Part shown: one piece after another, positions 9,531 through 15,972 of the stretch
How positions within the stretch are numbered: the first letter of the stretch is position 1
Layout: each line of letters starts with the position of its first letter
Source of the DNA: CBDEFX01 sp965237635
GTDB taxonomy: Bacteria > Chloroflexota > Dehalococcoidia > Lucifugimonadales > CAUZJF01
Direction of reading: 5' to 3'
DNA: 64,000 nucleotides
Assembly: GCA_965237635.1 (NCBI GenBank)
Contig: CBDEFX010000001.1
Location: forward strand, 62,001 to 126,000
Translations under genes and position numbers: made by a program
The notes under the pieces: model-generated
Told to the model about the DNA's origin: nothing
Databases searched by the model: none
The model's input: the letters and a program-made list of their open reading frames with translations, nothing else

Positions 9531-10312
9531 ACTTCAATCGGCTACTCACCGAAGCGGTGACGCGCACTCCCAAGTCAATGATGGAGACTTGGCTAGGAAA
9601 GGTTCATACGGGAGATTGCGTTGAGTTGATGGACAAGATGCCAGTTGGCTCAATTGACCTGATAGTCACCAGTCCGCCTTACAACATCAAGAACAGCACG
9701 GGGAATGGGTTGAAAAACGGTCGCGGCGGGAAGTGGCCGAAAGCCGAGCTTATCAAGGGTTACGCGGCCCATGACGACGCTATGCCTCATGATGAGTATG
9801 TAGACTGGCAACGCCGGTGTCTCAGCGCCATGATGCGCGTTCTCCGAGAGGATGGGGCGATCTTCTACAACCACAAGTGGCGAGTCCAGGACGGATTGCT
9901 TCAACACCGTTCCGACATCCTCGACGGCTTCCCCGTGCGTCAGATCATCATCTGGCAGCGGGCAGGCGGCATCAATTTCAACCCAGGGTACTTTTTGCCC
10001 ACCTATGAGGTCGTCTATCTGATAGCAAAATCAGACTTCCGGCTGGCACCGAAAGCAAATGCCCAGGGCGACGTTTGGCATATACCCCAGGAGGCCAACA
10101 ATCCACATCCGGCCCCGTTCCCCGTGGAGTTGGCCCAGCGGTGCATTGAGTCCACGAACGCCCGGATAGTTCTAGACCCATTCATCGGCTCGGGGACAAC
10201 TGGCATGGCCGCTGTGACGGCACGACGGGACTGGATAGGCATTGACGTATCAGAGGACTACTGCAAGGTCGCACGTGAGCGGATTCGGGTCGTCCAACGG
10301 ATGATCCGGTGA
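9527..10312 (+). CDS. Type II DNA methyltransferase, probable N4-cytosine (beta-class)
   Basis: This 261-residue protein is an S-adenosylmethionine-dependent DNA methyltransferase. Catalytic motif IV is LIVTSPPYN, and the S-P-P-Y form is typical of N4-cytosine enzymes. The SAM-binding motif I, DPFIGSGTTGMAA, lies near the C-terminus, giving the beta-class order. The region between (about residues 60-190) would carry target recognition. It is coupled to the transposase by a 4-bp ATGA overlap and to the endonuclease by a GTGA overlap. Making the protective enzyme before the nuclease fits an R-M unit that enters naive DNA. The expected role is protection of the host and element DNA at the endonuclease's site. 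Confidence 0.9.
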   Translation: MNFNRLLTEAVTRTPKSMMETWLGKVHTGDCVELMDKMPVGSIDLIVTSPPYNIKNSTGNGLKNGRGGKWPKAELIKGYAAHDDAMPHDEYVDWQRRCLSAMMRVLREDGAIFYNHKWRVQDGLLQHRSDILDGFPVRQIIIWQRAGGINFNPGYFLPTYEVVYLIAKSDFRLAPKANAQGDVWHIPQEANNPHPAPFPVELAQRCIESTNARIVLDPFIGSGTTGMAAVTARRDWIGIDVSEDYCKVARERIRVVQRMIR

Positions 10313-11004
10313 CGGTCAGTCCCCCCAAGAGCAAAAGGGAACTCTTCGAGCGTGTCCGAGCCGTGATTGCCCATGGCTGGTGCGACCTCCCCTCCAAATA
10401 TGGCGGAACTGGCGGCCCCGGCATGTTTCTAGAGGACCTGCTTGGCCTCACGGCGGGCGCAATGGACATTCCCGACGCCGTAGGCTGGGAGCTGAAGTGG
10501 TACACCAAAAAGACTACCCTAGTGACGCTCTTTCACAAAGAGGCGGATGGCCCGGAAGCGATCATGCGCTACATGGTCAGAAAGTATGGCTGGAAGGACA
10601 ACAAGGGCCGCCTGAGCTTCCGACACACGATTAGAGGCAAGTCGGACCGCTTCAGAGTGGACGACAGCGGAAATCAACTAGTGGTACGGCCCCTAAAGGG
10701 GAATGGCCCCGTTCCCTACTGGTCACACGAGGAGTTGATAGCTGCGGCTGGTGCTAAACTCCGACGCCTGCTAATGGTCAAAGGTGAGCGGACGAATGGC
10801 CGTCTTAGGTTCCTTCAAGCGGATGCTTATGAGACCTTCCACCTGGCGGACTTCGTGTTCGAGGTCTTGCGCGGGGAGATAGCCATCGACTTCGACTGCC
10901 GAGAGGCTAAACCAGGGAGTGACGGGCTACGCAATCACGGGACGAAGTTTCGGATTACTCCGGCCTCCGTCTGCCGTCTCTACATGCGCAAAGAGCGTTT
11001 GTAG
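10309..11004 (+). CDS. MvaI/BcnI-type restriction endonuclease
   Basis: This 231-residue protein begins at GTG 10309, overlapping the methyltransferase stop. It contains YGGTGGPGMFLEDLLG followed by a D...GWELKWYT stretch. This matches the N-terminal core of MvaI/BcnI endonucleases, with the E-x-K pair in the nuclease centre. The MvaI/BcnI group cuts short CC-N-GG-like sites and is normally paired with N4-cytosine methyltransferases, in agreement with the SPPY enzyme next to it. The site specificity of this one cannot be read from sequence. The stop at 11002-11004 lies only 8 bp before the right inverted repeat, so the R-M genes fill the element to its edge. Confidence 0.82.
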   Translation: MTVSPPKSKRELFERVRAVIAHGWCDLPSKYGGTGGPGMFLEDLLGLTAGAMDIPDAVGWELKWYTKKTTLVTLFHKEADGPEAIMRYMVRKYGWKDNKGRLSFRHTIRGKSDRFRVDDSGNQLVVRPLKGNGPVPYWSHEELIAAAGAKLRRLLMVKGERTNGRLRFLQADAYETFHLADFVFEVLRGEIAIDFDCREAKPGSDGLRNHGTKFRITPASVCRLYMRKERL

Positions 11005-11224
11005 CGTTAAATATATAGGCCCCCTATCAAGCGAGGTACTGTCCCCCCGAGGCAATGCTAAAGGTGTTGCAGCACCTTGAGGGGCAGTACGGTGGTGTGG
11101 AGGAATACGTCCGGGCCATCGGACTGACGCAGGACCAGATCGACAGCCTGCGCAAAGCGTTGGTGGGGTAACTGAACGTGGTCGAAAGTCTAGCATCCGC
11201 GGTTCTGTCGGAAGCTCCGTTTTA

Positions 11225-11986
11225 ATGGCTAATTCGCCACAGCCAACCCGGCACCTGGACCTTGAGGGGACGTACAACGTCAGAGACCTCGGGGGGTACA
11301 GGACAGCCGACGGTCGGACGACCCGATGGAGGACGTTCTTGAGGGCCGACAGCCTGCACCGACTGTCGGCCGAGTCCCAGGCGTCCCTTATTGACTACGG
11401 CCTGCAGGCGGCTATCGACCTCAGGGGCAGCAGCGAGCTGGAGGAGAGGCCGAGCGTTTTCTCCGGCTCGTCCGATGTGGTGTACTACCATCGGAACCTG
11501 CTCGGAGACGAACCGCTGGCCGGAACGGAGTATATTTTAGTCGGGGAGGCGTCTGAGAGGATCGCCAATAGCTATACCAGCTGGCTAGACCTGCTGAAGC
11601 CCCGTTTTGGTGAAGTGTTGGCCACGCTCGCGGAACCAGGAGCGCGCCCGGCGATATTCCACTGCGCCAGCGGGCAAGACCGGACGGGTATCATTTCTGC
11701 GTTGCTCCTTTGCATCGCCGGTGTGCCAGCTGAGACGATAGCCGAGGACTACGGGCTCAGCGCTCCTTACCTGAGGGAACGCTACCTCGCTGAGCTCGCG
11801 CCTCCGGAGCTGTCGCCGAAGGAGTTTACCTGGCAAGACTATCAGGCGGAGTCATGTCCACCCGAAGCCATGCTTGAGATGCTGGAGCACCTCGAGGACG
11901 AGTACGGGGGCGTTCAGGGGTATCTGCGCGCGGTCGGCCTGACGCAGGACCAGGTCGAGAGCCTGCGCGACGCCCTCGTTGGCTGA
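11225..11986 (+). CDS. Tyrosine phosphatase family protein, tandem copy 3
   Basis: This 253-residue paralogue starts MANSPQPTRHLDLEGTYNVR and carries the P-loop HCASGQDRTG, in which Cys and Arg of C-x5-R are kept while the intervening residues differ from copies 1 and 2. The C-terminal YCPPEAM-type motif reads SCPPEAML. It lies 53 bp after the severed end of copy 2. The start is fixed by alignment with the other copies. The protein is probably cytoplasmic and active; the altered P-loop interior may shift its substrate preference. Confidence 0.9.
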   Translation: MANSPQPTRHLDLEGTYNVRDLGGYRTADGRTTRWRTFLRADSLHRLSAESQASLIDYGLQAAIDLRGSSELEERPSVFSGSSDVVYYHRNLLGDEPLAGTEYILVGEASERIANSYTSWLDLLKPRFGEVLATLAEPGARPAIFHCASGQDRTGIISALLLCIAGVPAETIAEDYGLSAPYLRERYLAELAPPELSPKEFTWQDYQAESCPPEAMLEMLEHLEDEYGGVQGYLRAVGLTQDQVESLRDALVG

Positions 11987-12066
11987 CTATCTTCTCTGTA
12001 GCCGATCTGTAGCCGACGCAGTGCCCGAAGTCCAAAACTACGCGTTTTAGGGGAGGCAAACACCTG

Positions 12067-12843
12067 ATGGGCGAACCGCTACAGCCGACACGACATCTGT
12101 CTCTGGAGGGGTCATACAACGTACGAGATCTAGGCGGGTACCAGACCTCGGACGGCCGGACCACCCGTTGGAACGTATTCCTCCGGGCCGACAGCATGCA
12201 CAAGCTGCCCCCCGAGTCGCAGGCAGCCCTCATAGACTATGGCATACGTACGGTCATCGACCTTCGGAAGAGCACCGAGCTGGAAGAGAAGCCCAATGTC
12301 TTCTCGGACCCTTCGTCGCAGGTGAAGTACTACCATCAGGAGCTGATCGGGACCCAGTCCATGGGAGAGGTGGCCGACAGTCCGCCTCCCGAAGATCTCC
12401 CTGCCAAGAGGGCGTGGGGGTATGCAGCGATCCTCGACCATCGGAGTGCCCAGGTCCGCGAGACGCTGGCGACGCTGTCGGCGCCCGGCGCCCGGCCGGC
12501 GTTGTTCCACTGCGCGGGCGGGACCGACAGGACGGGGATCATTGCCGCGCTGATTCTTGGAATAGGTGGCGTGCCGGCTGAGACAATCGCTGAAGACTAC
12601 ACGCTTTCCGCTCGGCATCTCGTCCACCTGTTCGCGGACGAGGAAAAGGTTCAGATCGAGGCAGGGTCTCCGCTCAAGGAGTACACATGGAAACGCTTCC
12701 GGGAGGAGCTGTGTACCCCTGAAGTCATGCTGATGATGCTGCAACACCTCGCAGAGAAATACGGCGGGATCGAGGCCTACATGCGGACGATCGGCGTCAC
12801 GGATGGACAGATCGGCAGTCTCCGAGAGGCGATTGTGGAATGA
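12067..12843 (+). CDS. Tyrosine phosphatase family protein, tandem copy 4
   Basis: This 258-residue paralogue is the most diverged of the four. It starts MGEPLQPTRHLSLEGSYNVR, has P-loop HCAGGTDRTG, and a distinct central segment. An upstream GGGGAGG-like site at about 12050 serves ATG 12067. Its TGA overlaps the ATG of the ArsC/Spx-like gene by the ATGA arrangement at 12840-12843, so the phosphatase and the candidate selenoprotein are translationally coupled. Phosphatase activity is expected from the intact C-x5-R motif. Confidence 0.9.
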   Translation: MGEPLQPTRHLSLEGSYNVRDLGGYQTSDGRTTRWNVFLRADSMHKLPPESQAALIDYGIRTVIDLRKSTELEEKPNVFSDPSSQVKYYHQELIGTQSMGEVADSPPPEDLPAKRAWGYAAILDHRSAQVRETLATLSAPGARPALFHCAGGTDRTGIIAALILGIGGVPAETIAEDYTLSARHLVHLFADEEKVQIEAGSPLKEYTWKRFREELCTPEVMLMMLQHLAEKYGGIEAYMRTIGVTDGQIGSLREAIVE

Positions 12844-13205
12844 CCACAGTCGAGTACTATTTCTACAAGCGCTGAAGCACTTGTACCAGAGTAAGAGCGT
12901 GGCTCCTACAGCAGCCCATCGAGCTTCGGTTACGGGACTTTTTCGCAGACCGCTTTTCCGAGGATGAGCTTCGCTGGCTGCTCGGAGACCAGCCAGTCTC
13001 CGAGTTCTTTTCTTGGGTAAGCCCTTCGTTCAGGAAGCTTGGAGTCTCCCGCGACTCGCTATCGGATGACCAGCTCATCGCTATGATGCTCGAACAGCCC
13101 AGGCTTATTCGGCGGCCGCTTATTGTGGCTGATGGTGAGCTTCTGACACCCAGGGGTGGGAGCGACAGGATTATTCTGACCTTGGAAGAAGTGGTTGGTC
13201 CCTAG
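12840..13205 (+). CDS. ArsC/Spx-like thiol-redox protein, candidate selenoprotein (TGA = Sec12)
   Basis: Reading from ATG 12840 through a single in-frame TGA (12873-12875) to TAG 13203-13205 gives a 121-residue ArsC/Spx/MgsR-like protein. The start is MTTVEYYFYKR, then position 12 is TGA, then STCTRVRAWL. The ArsC family places its redox cysteine exactly there in a C-S-T-C motif, so TGA replaces the first cysteine of C-x-x-C. Downstream, FFSWVSPSFRKLGV and PRLIRRPLIVADG are typical ArsC-family stretches, and 110 codons after the TGA remain open. A bSECIS-like hairpin with apical loop GUG starts 16 nt after the TGA. The product would be a U-x-x-C thiol/selenol oxidoreductase. The alternative is a nonsense mutation of a Cys codon; the hairpin and the exact position favour Sec. 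Confidence 0.78.
12891..12909 (+). promoter_or_regulatory. Candidate bacterial SECIS hairpin
   Basis: The arms GTAAGAGC (12891-12898) and GCTCCTAC (12902-12909) pair at seven of eight positions (one A-C mismatch) around a 3-nt apical loop GTG. The loop begins 24 nt after the in-frame TGA and its first base is G. Bacterial SECIS elements need a stem-loop just downstream of UGA, with a G at the start of a small apical loop about 16-37 nt away. The geometry fits, though no fold energy was computed. Confidence 0.68.
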
Positions 13206-13253
13206 CGTGTCAAAGGGAGATCCTCTCGGGAGAACGTACCGTCGTCTGGGGTA

Positions 13254-13275
13254 GGGGCACGGCATGCCGTGCCCC
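13254..13275. repeat. Perfect palindrome (GC-rich REP-like)
   Basis: GGGGCACGGCATGCCGTGCCCC is an uninterrupted palindrome between the ArsC-like gene and the TolB-like gene. Similar 'GGGCGCACGCnnTGCGCCC' palindromes occur at about 18424-18444 and 35846-35872. There is no T-tract, so it is more likely a dispersed repeat than an intrinsic terminator. Confidence 0.5.
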
Positions 13276-13314
13276 CACGGATGCCGCCAAACAGAGCGAA
13301 TCAGGCGAGCGAAC

Positions 13315-14520
13315 ATGAAAAGCTGGATCGTCGGGACCGTGATTGGGATTGTATTCTTGTTCGGTATCGGAGCCTTCACTTATGGGGCCGTAGTCCTTTC
13401 ACGTGGAAGCGCCGACGAGATCGTCGGCGATCTCGACTTCGCCTGGTCGCCAGACGGTACCAGGATAGCTTTCACGTCTGACCGCAACGGGAACGAAGAG
13501 GTCCTTGTCGTGGAAGTGAGTACTGGCGAAGAGACGAATCTCACCAACAGCGAGGCCCCGGATAGGCAGCCGACATGGTCGCCCGACGGAAGTAAGATAG
13601 CCTTTCTGTCCAGCCCCTTCGGCGGGACCGACATCTACGTCATGAACGCCGACGGGACCGGTCGGACCAATCTGACCAACCGCGTCGCCTCCTACGGACG
13701 CCCCGGATGGTCGCCAGACGGCTCGAGAATCGCGTTCACTTCTAACCGAGAGCTGCAGCCGATTGAGCAGAGGACCGGCCCCGACTCGCCTCTGCTTGTC
13801 GAGCGATTGGAGCCGGAGATATACGTAATGAGCGCCGACGGGTCTGCCCAGACCAGGCTGACCTTCAATCGTTCCTTCGACGGGAACATCTCGTGGTCGC
13901 CGGACTCGAGCAAGCTCGCCTTTACGTCCGACCGCGACGGCAATCGCGAGATCTATGTCATGAACGCGGATGGCGGTGGCCTGACCAGACTCACCGACAA
14001 CGATAGGTCGGACATCCTGCCGGCCTGGTCGCCCGATGGGCTGCGAATCGCTTTCTCCTCGGACCGGCCGATAACCGCATTCGGAGAGAGTTTCCCGAGT
14101 CTTGCGCATGACATTTACATCATGAACTCGGACGGCAGCGACCAGACCAACCTGACTCAGAACCCTCAGGTCAGTTTTGCCGCGCAACCGAGGTGGTCGC
14201 CGGGAGGCCAACTCCTCGCGTTCGATGGCCGGTACTTCGCGCCGGCGGGAACGGTGGCGCTTGGCGCGGGCGTCAACGAGGTCTACATCAGCCAGTCCGG
14301 TGGTGTCGCTGCCGGTGCGTTGCCGATCACGGAGAACGCGACCAACGACCCCAATCTCCACATGGGCCCTGTCTGGTCCCCGGACGGCGGCGGCATCGCA
14401 TACGCCTCTCGCCGGACGGGTACCTACCGCATTCGGATCGCGTCACTGTCCGAGGCGGCCCGCCAACTTGACGAAGCACCAGCCCCGGCCCAAGGACCGG
14501 ACCAGCAGCCGGTCCCGTAG
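13315..14520 (+). CDS. TolB-like/PD40 beta-propeller protein, membrane-anchored
   Basis: This protein has 401 residues when started at ATG 13315 (MKSWIVGTVIGIVFLFG...). That start gives a single N-terminal hydrophobic anchor of about 25 residues; an earlier in-frame ATG at 13264 would add a polar extension over a palindrome. The rest is a chain of about seven PD40/TolB-like blades, each with a W-S-P-D-G-x-x-I-A-F-x-S core followed by I-Y-V-M-N-A-D-G-x-x-x-T-x-L-T. This predicts an extracytoplasmic seven-bladed propeller. The family usually binds proteins or peptides or acts in sensing; no enzyme domain is attached. It ends with a Pro/Ala-rich tail. Confidence 0.85.
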   Translation: MKSWIVGTVIGIVFLFGIGAFTYGAVVLSRGSADEIVGDLDFAWSPDGTRIAFTSDRNGNEEVLVVEVSTGEETNLTNSEAPDRQPTWSPDGSKIAFLSSPFGGTDIYVMNADGTGRTNLTNRVASYGRPGWSPDGSRIAFTSNRELQPIEQRTGPDSPLLVERLEPEIYVMSADGSAQTRLTFNRSFDGNISWSPDSSKLAFTSDRDGNREIYVMNADGGGLTRLTDNDRSDILPAWSPDGLRIAFSSDRPITAFGESFPSLAHDIYIMNSDGSDQTNLTQNPQVSFAAQPRWSPGGQLLAFDGRYFAPAGTVALGAGVNEVYISQSGGVAAGALPITENATNDPNLHMGPVWSPDGGGIAYASRRTGTYRIRIASLSEAARQLDEAPAPAQGPDQQPVP

Positions 14521-14591
14521 GTCCTCCGCGATGGTTGCAACAACCCAGGACCTAATACAACTATTGCCGTCACCACACTAGCGCCCCAAAG

Positions 14592-15155
14592 CTAAGAGCC
14601 AGTCGTCGGATCGTCCCAGACTGCCAAAGAGTTGGCTACCTTAACGAGCTCTGTAGTCTCGAATTCGCTGCCCCGCGCAATTGCATCGAATTCGATCTCA
14701 AACCACGTCTCATCCTTCTGAAACATGAAGTGTATTCCCCCGGATGTAGCGAGCTGTAGCCGGTATAGACGGAGCCCATTTCTAGTGACCGTTTCTGGCG
14801 TGACAGCCGGGGGGGGGCTTACAGCCTGCCCCGCGTACTGACCGATCCGGAGAGTTGCGCTTGGCCCCTCGAAATGAAGCCACAGCGGCTGTTGCGAACC
14901 GTTCATGACTGCGATGAGGGTGACCCCTTGGGGTAAATACGAAGGGATGTAAAGCACCCCCGTCCCGTCCTTAATGGCGTCGAGGTGTTCCGAAATCGGT
15001 AGGCCGCCCAACCTCTCATTGACCCAGTCTCGTCTTTCGGCCTCATCCTGCGGCGCCGCCTGAGATTGCTGACACCCTACCGCTAGCAGCAAGATGAGGA
15101 GCAAGCTGCTCCGCTCGACGGTGATCGCCCTTTTTAGCAAGTCATATACACCCAA
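14592..15155 (-). CDS. Putative lipoprotein of unknown function
   Basis: This 187-residue protein starts MGVYDLLKRAITVERSSLLL and has a lipobox-like LLAVGC ending at Cys28, so it is probably a lipoprotein. The mature part contains YIPSYLPQGVTLIAV, reminiscent of the DUF4367-type domain of bacterial anti-sigma or lipoprotein C-termini, but the match is weak. It lies immediately downstream of the DUF192 lipoprotein on the same strand with a 22-bp gap, so the two may be co-transcribed. No function is assigned. Confidence 0.6.
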   Translation of the reverse strand: MGVYDLLKRAITVERSSLLLILLLAVGCQQSQAAPQDEAERRDWVNERLGGLPISEHLDAIKDGTGVLYIPSYLPQGVTLIAVMNGSQQPLWLHFEGPSATLRIGQYAGQAVSPPPAVTPETVTRNGLRLYRLQLATSGGIHFMFQKDETWFEIEFDAIARGSEFETTELVKVANSLAVWDDPTTGS

Positions 15156-15177
15156 TCAGGCGAATCTCGTGCACGAT

Positions 15178-15972
15178 TCAACCATGCAATACTCTCTGTT
15201 CGGTTCGATTGCATTGGGCCCCGCTCTCGGCTGGGACATCGAAGAAGAGCACCGGGTCCCCGACCTCTATGCCGTACTTCTCGGCCTCGCCCGCGTTGAT
15301 CTCGAAGTTGTAGGCGGCCTGTGCCGCTGATTCATAGGCGGGTAGGTCGGTCGAGTCGTTCTCCGGCGCCGGCGCGTGGTGCGTGATATCGGCGACGGCG
15401 CAGTCCTTGGAGATCCAGACAAAGTCCAGAGGGAAACGCATCCCCCTCATCCAGAACGCCGTCGCCTCCCCGGTCTCAAAGATGAAGAGCATGCCGGTCT
15501 GGGGTGGCAGCGAGTCCCGGCCCGATAGGCCCTTGACGCGCTCTGCCGGAGCTATCGCAAGCTCGGCGTCGAAGACCGTGCTGCCGATGACGACAGCCGG
15601 CCCTCGGGGGGTCGGCGTTGGGCTTGGCGATGCAGTTTGCGTAGGCGTTGGGCTGGGTGAGGCGGTAGATTCCGGCGTTGGAGCGGGCGTAGCGGTTGGT
15701 GTAGGAGTCGGGTTCTGGGTCGGGGAGGCGGCCGGCGTGCGCGTGATTGGCTCCGCCACCGGGCCGTCTGTGGATGGGGTCGGTGCAGGTGTACGGGAAG
15801 CGGTGAGCGCGGCGGTGGTAGTTGGTGAGACGAGCCGGCCGACGTCCTCTGAGGCGCGGTCTGGCTCACAACCGATCATGACCGCGCCGGCCAGGATCAA
15901 GAGTGTCCCGTAAGCGGCAGTAGTACTCAGCGTGCCCTCACACCAGCTCCACGACTGTCGCGCCGTCACCAC
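15178..15972 (-). CDS. Lipoprotein with DUF192 domain
   Basis: The C-terminal ~120 residues form a DUF192 domain: VFDAELAIAPAERVKGLSGR, MLFIFETGEATAFWMRGMRF and PLDFVWISKD are typical. The N-terminus has a hydrophobic stretch ending in a lipobox-like GAVMIGC, followed by a long Thr/Pro/Ser-rich linker of about 80 residues that would span the cell wall zone. An ATG at 16023 lies deep in mutS2. I prefer a GTG at 15972, which gives a normal signal peptide length; the mutS2 3' end is overlapped by about 35 bp. DUF192 proteins are secreted or membrane-bound and of unclear function. Confidence 0.72.
   Translation of the reverse strand: MVTARQSWSWCEGTLSTTAAYGTLLILAGAVMIGCEPDRASEDVGRLVSPTTTAALTASRTPAPTPSTDGPVAEPITRTPAASPTQNPTPTPTATPAPTPESTASPSPTPTQTASPSPTPTPRGPAVVIGSTVFDAELAIAPAERVKGLSGRDSLPPQTGMLFIFETGEATAFWMRGMRFPLDFVWISKDCAVADITHHAPAPENDSTDLPAYESAAQAAYNFEINAGEAEKYGIEVGDPVLFFDVPAESGAQCNRTEQRVLHG

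Larger units (their letters stand above)
8546..11023 (+). mobile_element. IS1595-type transposon carrying a type II R-M system
   Basis: The element has perfect 12-bp terminal inverted repeats, GGGGCCTATATA at 8546-8557 and its complement at 11012-11023; with mismatches the match extends to about 20 bp. It is flanked by an 8-bp direct repeat CTATCAAG at 8538-8545 and 11024-11031, the duplication size expected for IS1595-family transposition. Removing it restores the phosphatase reading frame. It carries three genes in one direction, each overlapping the next by 4 bp: transposase, N4-cytosine-type methyltransferase, and MvaI/BcnI-type endonuclease. The intact ends, clean duplication and intact frames suggest a recent insertion. 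Confidence 0.93.
7927..11171 (+). pseudogene. Tyrosine phosphatase copy 2, split by an R-M transposon
   Basis: The 5' part (7927-8545) encodes the start MAERLRPARHLDLEGTYN and the P-loop HCAGGKDRTG. The 3' part (11032-11171) resumes at codon ...GYQ|ARYCPPEAML and ends in a TAA. Removing the 2478-bp element and one copy of the 8-bp target duplication restores one uninterrupted 252-residue frame (619 + 140 = 759 nt) collinear with copy 1. A shortened product reading into the transposon terminus would end at 8562. Its segment 8445-8543 is almost identical at DNA level to 7633-7732 of copy 1, much closer than the rest of the genes, which suggests recent gene conversion or duplication. Confidence 0.9.

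Noticed and set aside
12840..13205. Simple nonsense pseudogene explanation for the ArsC-like gene
   Set aside because: It is not excluded, but the exact replacement of the redox Cys, the hairpin geometry and the undamaged remainder make Sec more likely.
15383..15913. Plus-strand ORF with Gly/Val repeats
   Set aside because: It is the antisense of the Thr/Pro linker of the DUF192 lipoprotein.
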